A DNA stretch of 64,000 nt. It comes from Malaya genurostris (taxonomy: Eukaryota; Arthropoda; Insecta; Diptera; Culicidae). The notes beneath the pieces were generated by a model. That model saw only the letters and a program-made list of their open reading frames with translations, did no database searches and had not been told where the DNA came from. The stretch covers positions 45,190,002 through 45,254,001 of the forward strand of contig NC_080571.1 of the NCBI RefSeq assembly GCF_030247185.1, in the 5' to 3' direction. This document shows, one piece after another, positions 1 through 13,239 of this stretch. Numbering within the stretch: position 1 is the first letter of the stretch; every line of letters starts with the position of its first letter. The translations under genes were made by a program, and so were the position numbers.

Positions 1-1
1 C

Positions 2-261
2 ACCAAGAAGCTGGAACTGCTGGCTCCGAATGTTCCCGAGTACCGGTTCAGCTGTAAGCTGATGCCGGCTCCGGCTACGTGGAGATTCACGGTGAGAAAC
101 TTCGGTCAAGCACGCACCGCCAATCAGGTCCAGTATTCGGATCTGGTGCGGGACGATCTGGGCAATACCTGGCGACTCGAGATTCATCCGAACGGGTTCG
201 ACGATGCACGCAACGTCAGTCTGAGCGTGTTTTTGCAACTTTATGAAGGAGTGGAAGGAAG
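2..261 (+). CDS. Tandem MATH-domain protein, exon 1 (5' partial)
   Basis: Reading frame 2 is open from the window edge to a splice donor (ag|gtagcg) at 261/262. The encoded 86-residue segment contains WRFTVRNFGQ and LGNTWRLEIHPNG, which are the first strands of a MATH (TRAF-homology) domain; the in-frame W-R-L-E-I followed by a short acidic loop is typical of the TRIM37-type subgroup. The exon ends in phase 2 inside an Arg codon and joins the exon at 16312. Upstream exons lie outside the window, so any RING/B-box or other N-terminal domain cannot be seen. MATH domains bind peptides or partner proteins, often in ubiquitin-ligase adaptors; the exact role here is not known. Frame, splice site and domain match agree, so I am fairly sure this is coding. 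Confidence 0.8.
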
Positions 262-2012
262 GTAGCGTTACAGGTTGCTTGATGATTAATGAGCAATTGA
301 AATTTAGTTTCGTAAGGGAGAAGTAAAGTTATAATTTGACTATTTTATTCGATATTTCGGGATAAGTTATTCGACCTTTTTCAGGGAAATATTTTCGCAT
401 GATACTGTTATTAAGCGACCAAAAATGTAATATGATTGTTTAACAGGCCTCAAAACTGGGAACGTCTGTTTAGTACTGTCTGACGTTTCGATCACTGGTT
501 TTGGACTTTTTCCAGGAAAATATGTTATCGTTCTTCCTCTTAAGCAGTCGTTAATCAGACATATAATAACATATTTCCCTTGAAACGACCACAACCAGTG
601 ACCGAAACGTCGGGCTAATTTTATAACCTTTTTATTTCTACAAACCACTATAGTCGTAAAACAATCATAATATTACCTTGAATTTGAAGTTTTATCTAAT
701 TTAAGCCTTCTGAGTGATACCAAAAATTAGGACAGACTTGCACTGATTTGTATCAAAGTTTGTGCAAGTCTTCAGTATAGCAAACCATTAATTTTACACC
801 AATAAAGAGACCAATGCGACCGAAGATGGATTTTTTGAAAAGGAAGAAAGTATTTTTGCGTGTATTTTCTTCAAACTGTTTCTCGTTCAGAAAAAGGGTC
901 CAAATAGAAGTTATAGTGGACACTCTAACAAAATATGCACTGAAAAAAAGTTGATTGCTTTTGCAAGAATTCGAATATAACAAAGAAATAATATTTCAAA
1001 ATAAACACACATTAAATTTATTTCTTGCGACCTTTAAATAAAACTTGTTACAAAAATCAACACTCGGCGATAATTTAATTGGTGCTCTTTTGAAAACGAA
1101 GAAGTATCTGCCAAAACAAGTAACGAGCATTGGCAAAACTACATCTCAGCTCCAGTAGTCATCTTATAACGAAAACCATTATTTAGAGTGAGATATGCTG
1201 TCTCCGGTCAATAGATTGCGTTCAAGAGTAAGATGAAAATGGAATCATTCGCTTCGAGTTTTCGTGAAGCTATAACAGCAGTTTTGAACAATTTTTGAAC
1301 CATTTTTCTGCGGTATTGCTTCTTCTGAAATAAAGATTTGTATTCGATTTTATCACAATTCTATGATTAAAAGTCGAGCATTCGATAAAAGTACATGGTG
1401 AAACTACTAATGATATGGCTATTGGCCAAATAGCCCTAGTCAATTGAACACTGGTGTATGTTTTTGCCACTCATAGTGGCCTGTCACTTGGAGGTAACCA
1501 ATCTCGATACATTTTTAAATTAACGTGAAATATTGGATTTCATAGAGAGTTCAAAATGGAAATATTTCTTACAAAATTAAAGGTGCGAATTGTTATAATT
1601 AAATTTTCTGGTTAATTTTTTGAAAAAGCATTAAACCTTTCTTTCAGTGAGTATTTTTTCAGTAAGCTCATTTGATTCCATAACTCGCCATTCTGGACAC
1701 AATTTTTCATTGAAAAAATATTATTTTTGAGTTTTTTAACAGTTAGTCTTGACACGAATTGGTATCTCCATCCGTGCAAAACAAAGCGTTAACGAAACTG
1801 AAGACGTGTGCAAAGTTTTGTGTAAACCGAATTGTTTGAAGTCTGATGACTTGTTATTCATTTCGGGAATTGTATTTCTTCAGTATTAATATCATAATGA
1901 AATGAAAAACAATTTGTTTCGTTCAAAACAAGCGGAATAGAAACTTGTTCTCCAATTTACCCAGATTAGTGCATCACACTAAAAAATTGCCATACAATTT
2001 GTTGCAATTAGT

Positions 2013-2334
2013 GGCCCTTATTACCGTTCTCACTTCCACTTTCACATTCACTTCACTTACATGTCACTTCTCTTGATTTTACCTATTACCAGTATCACGC
2101 ATAGTGAAGTGATCACGGTGTTGGAAAAAACTAATTTTTTAACAAAATTTTGGTGGCGTGATGTTCATAATGACATCAACTTCATCCAAGTAATTACTTT
2201 TGTCTCTGAAGCGACTCCCGTAATAAGGACATACATTCACATCCTTTGATTTCCACCGTGAAGTGATACCCATAGTAAGGGTCACAGTCACTTCATTTGG
2301 TTTTCACCGTGTAGTGACACCGGTAATAAGGGCC
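2013..2334. mobile_element. MITE with GGCCCTTATTACCG terminal inverted repeats, copy 1
   Basis: A 322-bp element whose ends are inverted copies of GGCCCTTATTACCG. The body is built from short repeats of 'tcacttc'/'gaagtga' in opposite orientations, so the whole element can fold. The flanks both read AGT, compatible with a 3-bp target duplication. It has no coding capacity. A second copy lies at 50544-50806, sharing most of the interior sequence. Confidence 0.6.
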
Positions 2335-2899
2335 AGTATGCAAAATATTTGACCTTTTTTCAGTTAAATAATCAAGTGTGTTGTACTTAGTTTTTTTCCG
2401 TGTGTTGAATTTTGTTTCAATGAATGAAAAATGATTAAATAAATTTTAAATCACAGGAGGCGAGTTTAGTGCAATGATCACAACTACACACTTAGACAAA
2501 ATGATCTTCGAAAGACATTAGAACGAATTATGGCTTTCCGAGATAAGAATAATAAATGTATTTCATAAGTTAGCCTTATGACAAAGAAGAGGAAATTCTT
2601 CAACATTTTACTTCAGATATTCATAAGATAGTCTTATGAAATTCACATAAATGTTTGAATCAGATCCATATTTTGTAATATTGTAAACTCGGTTCTGCAA
2701 GTAAATTCGAAACCTGTTTTTTTACATGTTATGCTCCAAAAAATTACATTTTGAATATACTTTCAAATATAGTTATATCAAACCATTGCATACTAAGAAA
2801 TAGTCACATTATTATGGAATCATTGGACAGTCTATGGTAATTTAGGCGTTTGGTTGGAAACAAGCTAACAGAAAAAAAAATTAAGAAATCTGTTTTGAA

Positions 2900-3130
2900 C
2901 GCGATTTGAATATTCATAAAAATTTAATTATGTCTAATAACGTACAATTTTTTTTGTTACAACTTTTATTTTTAGAAAATTCAGGTTGCATTCAGCAAAA
3001 TATTTGTATTACATTTGCAAAAATAAGAGCTTTGTTCAGAATAATGCTCGAAATAAACATTATTTTATTCAATAAGATTGATTTGAATTTAGCATAGATA
3101 TTTACTAATTTTGAAGCAAGATTTTTTTGC
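2900..3130 (+). repeat. Dispersed repeat (uninterrupted relative of the 10.9/13.7 kb repeat)
   Basis: Sequence around 'cattcagcaaaatatttgtattacat' continuing to 'aataagattgatttgaattta' also occurs at 10930-11044 plus 13697-13790. Here it is continuous, while the other copy is split by the Jockey-group LINE. It serves as an approximate empty site. No coding potential is seen. Confidence 0.55.
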
Positions 3131-3458
3131 TATAAATTAAACGAAATTCTTAAAAATATGCGCAAAATGTATTGGAAATTATTTGCTAATTTTTCCAACG
3201 AGTTAATTTTTTCATGAGCTCGATGTTTTGTTGTGTTATGATATTTTATACCGATTCTCCAATGGTCCAAAACATGACACAAAAATTAATTGTTTGTAAA
3301 TTTTTTATTAAATACTTATGAGAAAAAACATTGTTCATGACTTTCATACAATAAGTTAAAATTAATTGTATTATCTGTAAAATGTCAAAATTTTATTCAA
3401 ATACCTATGATAATTCGTTGAAGAATGTTAGGGTTTTACTGAGAAAGTAAAAAATGTT

Positions 3459-5026
<1,568 letters not shown>

Positions 5027-6427
5027 ATGGAAGTAATTGAAATCGAAGTTGAGAAAGAAGTGACAAATCCGTTTGTCAAGAGTGGCTTGGTGAGGACACC
5101 GCCGCCGCAAACCCAGCAGGTGCAAAAGCAGCACACGAACGAGCAGCAGGCTCAGCAGCAGGGTCAGCAGCAGTATAGCGCGTGGACGAAACCACCAAAA
5201 CCACCGAGGGTAGAGGCAGCGAAAAAGTTGGTGGACGAGCTGCACGAGTATGTGGATAAGAGAAGCAACGTGCACAAAGACATCAAGGCGTTGGTGATTA
5301 AGCTCCAAGGCGCTCTTGGTTCAGCTGTAAAGGAGTGGAAAAGCGTAGTGCAGAGAGCAGAAGCTGGGGAGAAGGAGTTGTTAGCGGCGAAAACTGCCTT
5401 AGAGGCACGTCGCGCAGCGCAAATGCAAAGGGCTGAAGCCGACACAGCTAAGAGGGAGGTCAACACGGCGAGTAGTGTCCCCCCTGGGATGCAGTCCACG
5501 CCCTTCTTCACACCAAAGAGGCCAAGGGCATCGCCAGGAGATGCTAGACCAGGTGGTCCCAAGAGACACAAGGATGCCCGTGTCACTGGAGCTAAACTAC
5601 CACCAGAAGCAACCGACGCGGTAAACAGCCGCACTGAATGGCAGGTCGTCGGCAAAAAAAAGGAGAAAGCGAGCAAGAAAAACCCGCCCAAAAAACGTAA
5701 TGTCGTCAGGACGAGGAATAAGAGCGAGGCTCTCATCGTCAAAGCGAGCGACGACTCGTACGCCGAAGTCCTACGCGCTATGCGGATGAACCCGGATCTT
5801 AAGGAGCTAGGGGAAGACGTGCAAAAGGTTAGGCGCACTCGTAATGGTGAGATGCTCCTCGAGCTGAAAAGAAACCCCAAAGCAGGCAGCATCTTGTACA
5901 AGGAGCTTACCGAGAAAGCCCTCGGAAACAAGGTGGAAGTAAGAGCCTTGTGCCCGGAAGCGACTCTCCGGTGTAAAGATCTGGACGAGATTACTACGGA
6001 GGAGGATGTAAAATCAGCCCTGAAGGAGCAATGCGAGCTAGGAGAGGTCCAGATGACCTTCCGTATCAGGAATGGACCTGACGGCACCAAGGTAGCCTCA
6101 ATTAAGCTGCCAGTAGATGCAGCTAATAAAGCGTTGAAAGTGGAGAAAATATGTGTGGGTTGGTCTGTGTGCCCACTGAGCGTTTCCCAGCTACCGGACG
6201 TGTGCTTCAAGTGTCTGGGTTTTGGTCACTTCGCACGGAACTGTCAAGGGCCGGATAGGAGCAAACTATGCAGAAGGTGTGGCGAGGAAGGTCACAAGGC
6301 AAAAGATTGCACGAAGCCTCCGAAATGCCTAATTTGCGCTGCCACGGAGGATAACAAACATCCTACAGGCGGTAGCAGATGCCCAGCCTTCAAACGAGCG
6401 AGTGCAACGAAGTCCCAGTGGAGGTAG
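5027..6427 (+). CDS. R1-clade LINE ORF1, Gag-like RNA-binding protein
   Basis: A 466-residue protein that would coat the LINE RNA and take part in ribonucleoprotein assembly and target recognition. The N-terminal third is rich in Gln, Lys and Ala (a Q/T/P stretch near residues 25-55) with a helical, possibly coiled-coil segment around residues 65-140. A basic linker with KRPRASPG and KKNPPKKR follows. The C-terminus holds three zinc-knuckle motifs: CFKCLGFGHFARNC, CRRCGEEGHKAKDC and a longer CLICAATEDNKHP...C. This trio is characteristic of R1-clade and related ORF1 proteins. The first ATG (5027) follows the 5' UTR directly. The ORF overlaps ORF2 by 49 nt in the -1 frame, so ORF2 may be translated by reinitiation or frameshifting. 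It is intact. Antisense ORFs over this gene are shadows. Confidence 0.88.
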   Translation: MEVIEIEVEKEVTNPFVKSGLVRTPPPQTQQVQKQHTNEQQAQQQGQQQYSAWTKPPKPPRVEAAKKLVDELHEYVDKRSNVHKDIKALVIKLQGALGSAVKEWKSVVQRAEAGEKELLAAKTALEARRAAQMQRAEADTAKREVNTASSVPPGMQSTPFFTPKRPRASPGDARPGGPKRHKDARVTGAKLPPEATDAVNSRTEWQVVGKKKEKASKKNPPKKRNVVRTRNKSEALIVKASDDSYAEVLRAMRMNPDLKELGEDVQKVRRTRNGEMLLELKRNPKAGSILYKELTEKALGNKVEVRALCPEATLRCKDLDEITTEEDVKSALKEQCELGEVQMTFRIRNGPDGTKVASIKLPVDAANKALKVEKICVGWSVCPLSVSQLPDVCFKCLGFGHFARNCQGPDRSKLCRRCGEEGHKAKDCTKPPKCLICAATEDNKHPTGGSRCPAFKRASATKSQWR

Positions 6428-9384
6428 TGCAAATCAACCTCAACCACTGTGATACGGCACAACATCTTCTGCGGCAATCTGTTGCGGAACATAGATGCGA
6501 TGTTGCGATAATTTCGGAGCCATACCAAATTCCACCCGGAGATGGAAACTGGACATCAGACGGAGCCAAAACAGCAGCGATATGGGCAGTGGGAAAATAC
6601 CCCATTCAAGAAGTGGTGCACTGCGCAGATGAAGGGTTTGTTATAGCCAAAATCAACGGAGTCTTCATCTGTAGTTGTTATGCACCTCCACGTTGGACGA
6701 TCGAGCAGTTCAACCGGATGTTGGACAAACTAACGGAAGAGCTAACCGACCGAAGACCAGTAGTAGTAGCTGGTGACTTCAATGCCTGGGCGGTCGAATG
6801 GGGCAGCCGCCTCACGAACCCAAGGGGAAGCAGTCTTCTGGAGGCCCTAGCTAAGCTGAACGTAGATCTTGCCAATGACGGTACCACCACCACCTACCGT
6901 AAGGATGGTCGAGAGTCCATCATAGATGTCACTTTCTGCAGCCCGGGAATGATAGGGAGCATGGACTGGAGAGTGTGCGAAGAATACACCCACAGCGATC
7001 ATCAAGCGATCCGGTATTGTGTTGGACGCAACTCGCAGGTGGAATCAAGCAGAACGCAGTTTGGTGAGCGAAAGTGGAAAACAGCGAACTTTAACAAGGA
7101 CGTATTTGTGGAAGCACTGAGGCTCGAGCGCAACACAATAAACCTCAGCGCGGAAGAGCTGACTGCAACACTATCACGTGCGTGTGATGCAACCATGCCT
7201 AGAATGGGAAAACCCAGAAATGGGCGACGTCCGGCGTACTGGTGGAATTCGACGATCGCTGACCTGCGGGCACGTTGTCTACATGCCAGGAGAAGGATGC
7301 AGAGAGCTAGAAACAGCGGCGAAAGGGAGGAAAGAAGGTTGCCCTATAGAATAGCAAGAGCCACACTCACCAAGGCAATCAGGCTCAGCAAGAAAGAGTG
7401 TTTAGAAGAGCTGAACAACAACGCCAACGAGAATCCATGGGGTAATGCCTATAAGATGGCCATGGCAAAGATGAAAGGTCCAGCAGTTCCACCGGATAGG
7501 TGCCCGGAAAGGATGAAAACTATCATCGAGACCCTGTTCCCGAAGCATGAGCCTACGATATGGCCGCCAGTACTGTACGACGTACAGGATGTCCGCGGCG
7601 ACGAAATCCGAGTATCAAACGAGGAGCTGCTTGCTGTAGCGAAAGCCTTACCGGTGAAGAAGGCTCCAGGCCCGGACGGAATTCCAAATGTGGCCCTTAA
7701 AGCTGCGATTCTGGAGAATCCAGACATGTTCAGGACTACATTCCAAAAATGCATGGAGGATGGTAGTTTCCCTGACATCTGGAAGCGGCAGAAGCTGGTG
7801 CTGCTACCAAAGCCAGGCAAACCACCTGGCGATCCGTCAGCATATAGGCCTATATGCTTGCTGGACACAGTCGGAAAACTGCTGGAGAGAGTGATCCTTA
7901 ACAGGCTCACAAAGTACACTGAGAGCGAGAACGGTCTGTCGAACATGCAGTTCGGATTCCGGAAAGGCAGGTCCACTGTAGAAGCCATACGAGTGGTCAT
8001 GGAAACCATGGAAAAGGCCCAGAAGCAGCAGAAAAGGGGAAACCGCTACTGTGCGGTGGTCACATTGGACGTGAAAAACGCTTTCAACAGTGCCAGCTGG
8101 GTAGAAATTGCCGACTCTCTGCACAGGTTGAGGATACCAGAGTACCTATGTCAGATTCTGAAAAGTTATTTTCAGAACCGGACGCTGATATACGAGACAG
8201 ACGCCGGATACATAAATATGTCTGTCACGGCTGGCGTTCCACAGGGATCCATCCTGGGTCCCACGTTGTGGAACATTATGTACGATGAAGTGCTGAAGCT
8301 AAATCTGCCCAGGGGAGTTAGGATTGTCGGCTTTGCGGATGATGTGGCGCTCCTAGTAATCGGCGAGTCTCGAGAAGAGGTGGAGGTTCTCGCCATGGAG
8401 GCAGTAGACGTCGTTGAGAATTGGATGCGGGAAAAGAAGCTTGTGCTGGCACATGAAAAGACTGAAATGGTCATCATCAGCAACCGAAAGGCGGTGCAAC
8501 ATGCGAGCATCTCGGTCGGTGAGTGCATCATCAATTCGAAGCGTGAGGTCAAGCATCTGGGCGCTATACTGGACGATCGACTGAACTTTAACAGTCACGT
8601 TGACTACATATGCAAGAAGGCAATGAAGGTGATATTGGCGTTATCTCGGATTATGCCCAATAATTCCGCGATTGTCAGTAGCAAGAGGAGGTTACTGGCG
8701 AGCGTGTCATCATCGATCGTAAGATACGCAGCTCCAGCGTGGTCGACGGCATTGACAACAGCAAGGAACCGAGCCCAGTTGAACCGCACTTTCAGACTGA
8801 TGGCAATGCGCGTGACAAGTTCGTACCGAACAATATCGACAGACGCTGTGCACGTGATAGCCGGAATGATCCCCATCTGTCTGCTACTGGAAGAGGATAG
8901 CTTATGCTACAGGGATCGAGGCACAGGACGAGCCCGGAGCAGAGAGAGAGCCAACACGCTCACTAAATGGCAACAGCAGTGGGACAACGCGGAGAAGGGA
9001 AGGTGGACGCATCGATTAATTCCTAACCTGTCGGTTTGGACAACTCGAGTGCACGGCGAGGTAAACTTTCAACTGACGCAATTCCTGTCTGGACATGGCT
9101 GTTTTAAGCAATATTTGCACAGATTTGGCCACGCAAGGTCGCCGTTGTGTGTTGAGTGCCAGGAAACAGAAGAAACGCCGGAGCACGTAATATTCAGTTG
9201 CCCACGGTTTATCCAACCGCGTAGCGAAATGACTGCCATCGTTGGCGCCGATGTCAGCGTGGAGAACATCGTTCAAAGGATGTGCAGTGACGAAGGAAAA
9301 TGGAACGCGGTGAACCGGACAGTTGTTCAGATTATGTCCACACTGCAGAGGAGTTGGCGAGAAGAGCAGCGTCAAATGACCTAG
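6379..9384 (+). CDS. R1-clade LINE ORF2, endonuclease-reverse transcriptase
   Basis: A 1001-residue polyprotein that nicks the chromosomal target and copies the LINE RNA onto it (target-primed reverse transcription). Residues about 15-215 are an APE-type endonuclease: QINLNHC at the start, ISEPYQ (metal-binding Glu), VVVAGDFNAW (Asp and Asn) and SDHQAI (catalytic His). The reverse transcriptase spans roughly residues 400-700, with APGPDGIPN, TLDVKNAFNSA (first catalytic Asp), GVPQGSILGP and the FADD box at residues 652-655. Near residues 924-942 lies a Cys-Cys-His-Cys motif (CVECQETEETPEHVIFSC) typical of the R1 clade. The frame is fully open. The first ATG overlaps the end of ORF1 by 49 nt; true initiation is uncertain. 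Confidence 0.9.
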   Translation: MPSLQTSECNEVPVEVVQINLNHCDTAQHLLRQSVAEHRCDVAIISEPYQIPPGDGNWTSDGAKTAAIWAVGKYPIQEVVHCADEGFVIAKINGVFICSCYAPPRWTIEQFNRMLDKLTEELTDRRPVVVAGDFNAWAVEWGSRLTNPRGSSLLEALAKLNVDLANDGTTTTYRKDGRESIIDVTFCSPGMIGSMDWRVCEEYTHSDHQAIRYCVGRNSQVESSRTQFGERKWKTANFNKDVFVEALRLERNTINLSAEELTATLSRACDATMPRMGKPRNGRRPAYWWNSTIADLRARCLHARRRMQRARNSGEREERRLPYRIARATLTKAIRLSKKECLEELNNNANENPWGNAYKMAMAKMKGPAVPPDRCPERMKTIIETLFPKHEPTIWPPVLYDVQDVRGDEIRVSNEELLAVAKALPVKKAPGPDGIPNVALKAAILENPDMFRTTFQKCMEDGSFPDIWKRQKLVLLPKPGKPPGDPSAYRPICLLDTVGKLLERVILNRLTKYTESENGLSNMQFGFRKGRSTVEAIRVVMETMEKAQKQQKRGNRYCAVVTLDVKNAFNSASWVEIADSLHRLRIPEYLCQILKSYFQNRTLIYETDAGYINMSVTAGVPQGSILGPTLWNIMYDEVLKLNLPRGVRIVGFADDVALLVIGESREEVEVLAMEAVDVVENWMREKKLVLAHEKTEMVIISNRKAVQHASISVGECIINSKREVKHLGAILDDRLNFNSHVDYICKKAMKVILALSRIMPNNSAIVSSKRRLLASVSSSIVRYAAPAWSTALTTARNRAQLNRTFRLMAMRVTSSYRTISTDAVHVIAGMIPICLLLEEDSLCYRDRGTGRARSRERANTLTKWQQQWDNAEKGRWTHRLIPNLSVWTTRVHGEVNFQLTQFLSGHGCFKQYLHRFGHARSPLCVECQETEETPEHVIFSCPRFIQPRSEMTAIVGADVSVENIVQRMCSDEGKWNAVNRTVVQIMSTLQRSWREEQRQMT

Positions 9385-10560
9385 GTCCAAAGACGAAAAA
9401 TGCCGGACTGTTTTCGGCACCCTAAGAAGACGGACGAAGCGTGTGGAATGTGGCTCGCTTTTCGGGACAGGTTTCTTCGCCGGGAAACTCTCCGTCGGGT
9501 AGGCTAGACCCACCACCGTGGGCTAGTTGAGTAGGCGCGTCGTAAACCGGTTTCGGAACGTCGGTTTCGAGAGAACTTCCAGCGTCGGGGAACTCTCTGT
9601 CGCGGTAGGCTAGGTCCTTCGGCGGGGACTAGTCGAGTAGCCACCACAACACCGACTTGTGTCGTCGGGGCGCCAGCCAACCAGAAGCTATGCTCCAACT
9701 GGAATCGCTGGACCGACCTCGGCACTCTCTCGTGTGTCCCGAGTGGTGCAACAGGGGACTCGGTGTCGGGAGAGCCTCTTTCGCCGGGGAACTCTCCGTC
9801 GGTGTAGTCTAGATCTTTCATCGGAGATTAGACGAGTAGATCGTGGCGTAGCACCGTTAAGATAGTCGGGGCACCAGTGAACCGGAAGCCATCCTTCAAC
9901 CGGCATCATTGGATCGACCCAGGCATCCTTACGGTCGGGCCGTAGACGGGTATCGAAAACGTCGGTTTCGGGAGAACTTCCATCGTCGGGGAACTCTCTG
10001 TCGGTGTAGGCTAGAACCATCACCGGGGACTAGTCGAGCAGACGCCACAACACCGATTCGAGTCGTCGGGGCATCAGCGAACCGGACGCCATGCTCCAAC
10101 CGGAATCGCAGAACAGACCTCGGCACTCCTTCGGGTGTCCCGCGTGGCGTACAAGGGGAAACTCTCAGTCGGTGTAGGCTAGATCCATCGTCGGGGATCA
10201 GTTGAGTAGTGCGGCGCGACGTAGCGGCATTGGGTTGTCGAGGCGCCAAAGGTGGATCGAGAGGGATAAAGATAGAAACTCAGGAGCTCATTTTCTCCCT
10301 AACGAAGAAGTGCATGAGCACAGCCGAGATGTATGTATAGAGAGCAGGAGCTCATTTTCTCCCAAACGAAGAAGTGCATGAGCACAGCCTCCCCCGAAGT
10401 ATTGAGCTTAGCTTAGTTCCGGGGGGATCAAGGCAAGATGTCCAAGGTGTTTTAGTGGGTAAGGTTCAGCCAGTCCCACTCGCTGGTTCACAATAGCGGT
10501 AGCTTGACAACTACTGAGCGCGTGAACTGGGAAAGTACATAAGTAGGTATTTCGCCTTGT
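9385..10560 (+). repeat. Structured 3' UTR of the R1-clade LINE with internal repeats
   Basis: The noncoding tail contains five degenerate copies of a block starting 'ggggaactctc(c/t)gtcgg' and continuing 'gtaggctaga', near 9481, 9588, 9785, 9989 and 10156. A separate 63-bp tandem duplication follows at 10281 and 10344 ('caggagctcattttctccc'). The segment is GC-rich and likely to form RNA structure. LINE 3' UTRs are the site recognised by the reverse transcriptase, so these repeats may matter for template selection (inference). Several short ORFs here are not credible genes. Confidence 0.7.
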
Positions 10561-10563
10561 AAA

Positions 10564-10580
<17 letters not shown>

Positions 10581-10646
<66 letters not shown>

Positions 10647-10758
10647 TTTTCCGATCTCGTCGAACTGAGTCGAATGGTATATAACACTATGGATCTCCGA
10701 GGCTCCGTTCAAAAGTCGGGTTTTCCAGCAATTAATACCTTTCTATAGAGAAAGGCAG
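10581..10758 (+). repeat. Dispersed repeat family A, copy 1, right part with (CA)n(GA)n
   Basis: After the LINE poly-A tail, (CA)n runs to about 10616 and (GA)n to about 10644. The sequence 'tcgtcgaactgagtcgaatggtat' and the terminal hairpin CCTTTCTATAGAGAAAGG follow. The uninterrupted copy at 59464-60176 has the same order of (CA)n, (GA)n, then the same motif and hairpin. Confidence 0.75.
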
Positions 10759-11044
10759 AAAATATTTAATTTTACACTAACTTATCGAAGAAAAACCATA
10801 TTTTTTTGTCAAGTCATTTTAATGGCAAAATAGAACCAAATTATCATGCAAAAACTAAAGATAATCAAATCTTTCAGGACAATTTAACGAATTTTGATCT
10901 ATAACTGTGAAAAAAACATAAATTGGAAAGTTTCGTTTATATGTGATTCAAACATTTACACACACTCTCATGTTTCTAATAACGTATTTGTTTCAAATTG
11001 TTCATAAAATATGTATTATATTCAGCAAAACATTTGTATTACAT

Positions 11045-13239
11045 CATGCCGTCATCATCCTCCGCTTCAAATTACTCTAGCGGTATATAAACCTGTTTCT
11101 TTCGAAAATCTAACTGATACGACTTATTACGATTACAAGAAAGCTAACTTCAACGCAATGAATCAGTTCCTACTTTCATTAAGCTGGGAGACTATTTTAT
11201 CAAATAATGATGGAAACTATGCGGCTGCATCATTGACAAATATAATTTCATATTCTATTGATCAGTTGGTACCTAAGAGAAAATGCCATAAACCAGTTTA
11301 CCCTCCTTGGTCTAATCCAACCCTTAAGCAATTAAAGAGAGCTAAGAGATCTGTCTTGAAAAAACTCACGAAGCGGCCAACTCAACATCTAAGGTCTCAT
11401 TATTTGTCTCTTAATAATCGATATAAACGTCTGAACAGATCATTGTACAACACCCACCTTCTTCGAGTTCAAAGTAATTTAAAGAAAAACCCAAAGAGCT
11501 TTTGATGTCATGTTAATGAACAACGTAAAGAAACAGGACTGCCTACTCATATGACTCTCGGAGAGGTTAAATCATCTACCTTGCCTGATACCTGCAATCT
11601 ATTTCAAAGGCACTTCAGTAGCGTTTTCTCCTATGAAATCCTCAGCAGCTCCGAAGTATCTAAAGCGATAAACAACGTTCCTCTTCGTTCCCCTGTTGGA
11701 CCACACCCTACTATTACACCGACTATGATAAGTAAAGCATGCTTTAAATTAAAAAGCTCTACAAACGCAGGACCTGATGGTAATCCTTCAATAGTACTAA
11801 AAAAGTGCTTGGATAGCCTCGTCTCACCACTGACAATGCTGTTCAACATGTCCCTCCAGTTGGGAATATTTCCTGACCTCTGGAAAAAATCTTACATTTT
11901 CCCAGTTTTTAAGAAAGGCAAAAAATCAGATATTACAAATTACCGTGGAATAGCCTCCCTATGTGCTGTTTCCAAGTTATTTGAAATCATTTTTCTCGAC
12001 TTCATAACTCATAAGTTCAATGACTATATATCTGAAAATCAACACGGATTTATGCCTAAACGGTCAACATCTACTAACCTAGTAACTTACACATCTTTTA
12101 TCATGCAATCCATGCAATCTCGTCTTCAGGTAGACGCTATCTACACTGATTTTTCAGCGGCATTTGATAAAATAAACCATCAAATAACAATTGCTAAGCT
12201 TGACAGACTTGGCTTTGGTGGTTCTTTACTGAACTGGATGCATTCATATCTTACTGGTTGTGAGATGTCGGTAAAAATAGGAAACTGTACAACATCACCG
12301 TTTGCTGTGGGTTCTGGAGTACCTCAAGGAAGTCACTTAGGACCGTATATATTTTTACTCTACCTTAATGATCTGCACTTCTTACTGAAATGTTTCAAAC
12401 TATCATTTGCGGATGACTTCAAACTCTACCATCTGATCAAAGAACAAAAAGATGCACACTTTTTGCAAGCTCAATTGAATACATTCGTTGAATGGTGTCA
12501 CTCCAACAAGATGGTATTAAACGCCTCTAAATGCTCCGTCATATCATTTTCCCGCAGGCACTCAATAATAAGATATGACTACAATCTTTCGCATAATGTT
12601 CTTAAGCGTGAATCGTTCGTGAAAGATTTATGAGTTATTCTTGATGATAAACTTAATTTTAAGAATCACATTGACTACGTGATTTCGAAGGCATCGAAAC
12701 TCTTAGGCTTCATATTTCGAATTACCAAAAATTTCGCTAAAATATACTGCTTGAAAACTCTTAATTGTGCACTAGTTCGATCATCGCTTGAATATGCTGC
12801 TGTCGTTTGGTCACCTCATTATCAAACTGATATTGATTGTATTGAAGCTGTTCAACGCAAATTCATTAGGTTTGCTCTCCGAAATCTACCATGGAGAGAC
12901 CCAATAAACCTTCCAAGTTATAATGATCGTTGCAGACTGATCGAACTGGATCCGCTGTGTGTTCGTAGAAACGTCTACAAGGCTGTTTTTATCGCTGATT
13001 TAATACAATCACATATTGATTGCCCTGATCTCCTACGATTGGTCAACTTTGACATCCATCGTCGCAATCTTCGTTCACATCCATTTTTACGAATCCCTCG
13101 TGCTAAAACTAACTACGGATATAATGAACCGTTTCTCAGTACGCGTCGTTTGTTTAACAGTTGCTCGCAGGTCTTTGATTTTCATCTCTCGCGTAATGCG
13201 ATAAAACGCTTATTCAACGATTCCTTAACTATCCAGTAA
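11045..13239 (+). pseudogene. Reverse transcriptase of the Jockey-group LINE (two in-frame stops)
   Basis: One reading frame covers the whole region and is broken only by TGA at 11503-11505 and TGA at 12631-12633. Reverse-transcriptase landmarks appear in order: SSTNAGPDGNPS, NYRGIASLCAVSK, ENQHGFMPKRST, IYTDFSAAFDKINH (first Asp), GVPQGSHLGPYIF and SFADDFKLYH (the FADD catalytic pair). The thumb and C-terminal part follows with SSLEYAAVVWSPHY. The upstream part (about 11100-11500) is the linker after the missing endonuclease. The clade is judged from motif wording and could be another member of the Jockey/CR1 assemblage. With two stops it is not expected to be functional. Confidence 0.78.

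Noticed and set aside
5164..6210. 348-residue antisense ORF over LINE ORF1
   Set aside because: Shadow of the real plus-strand gene; Ser/Leu-rich with no motifs, while the plus strand has zinc knuckles and family resemblance.
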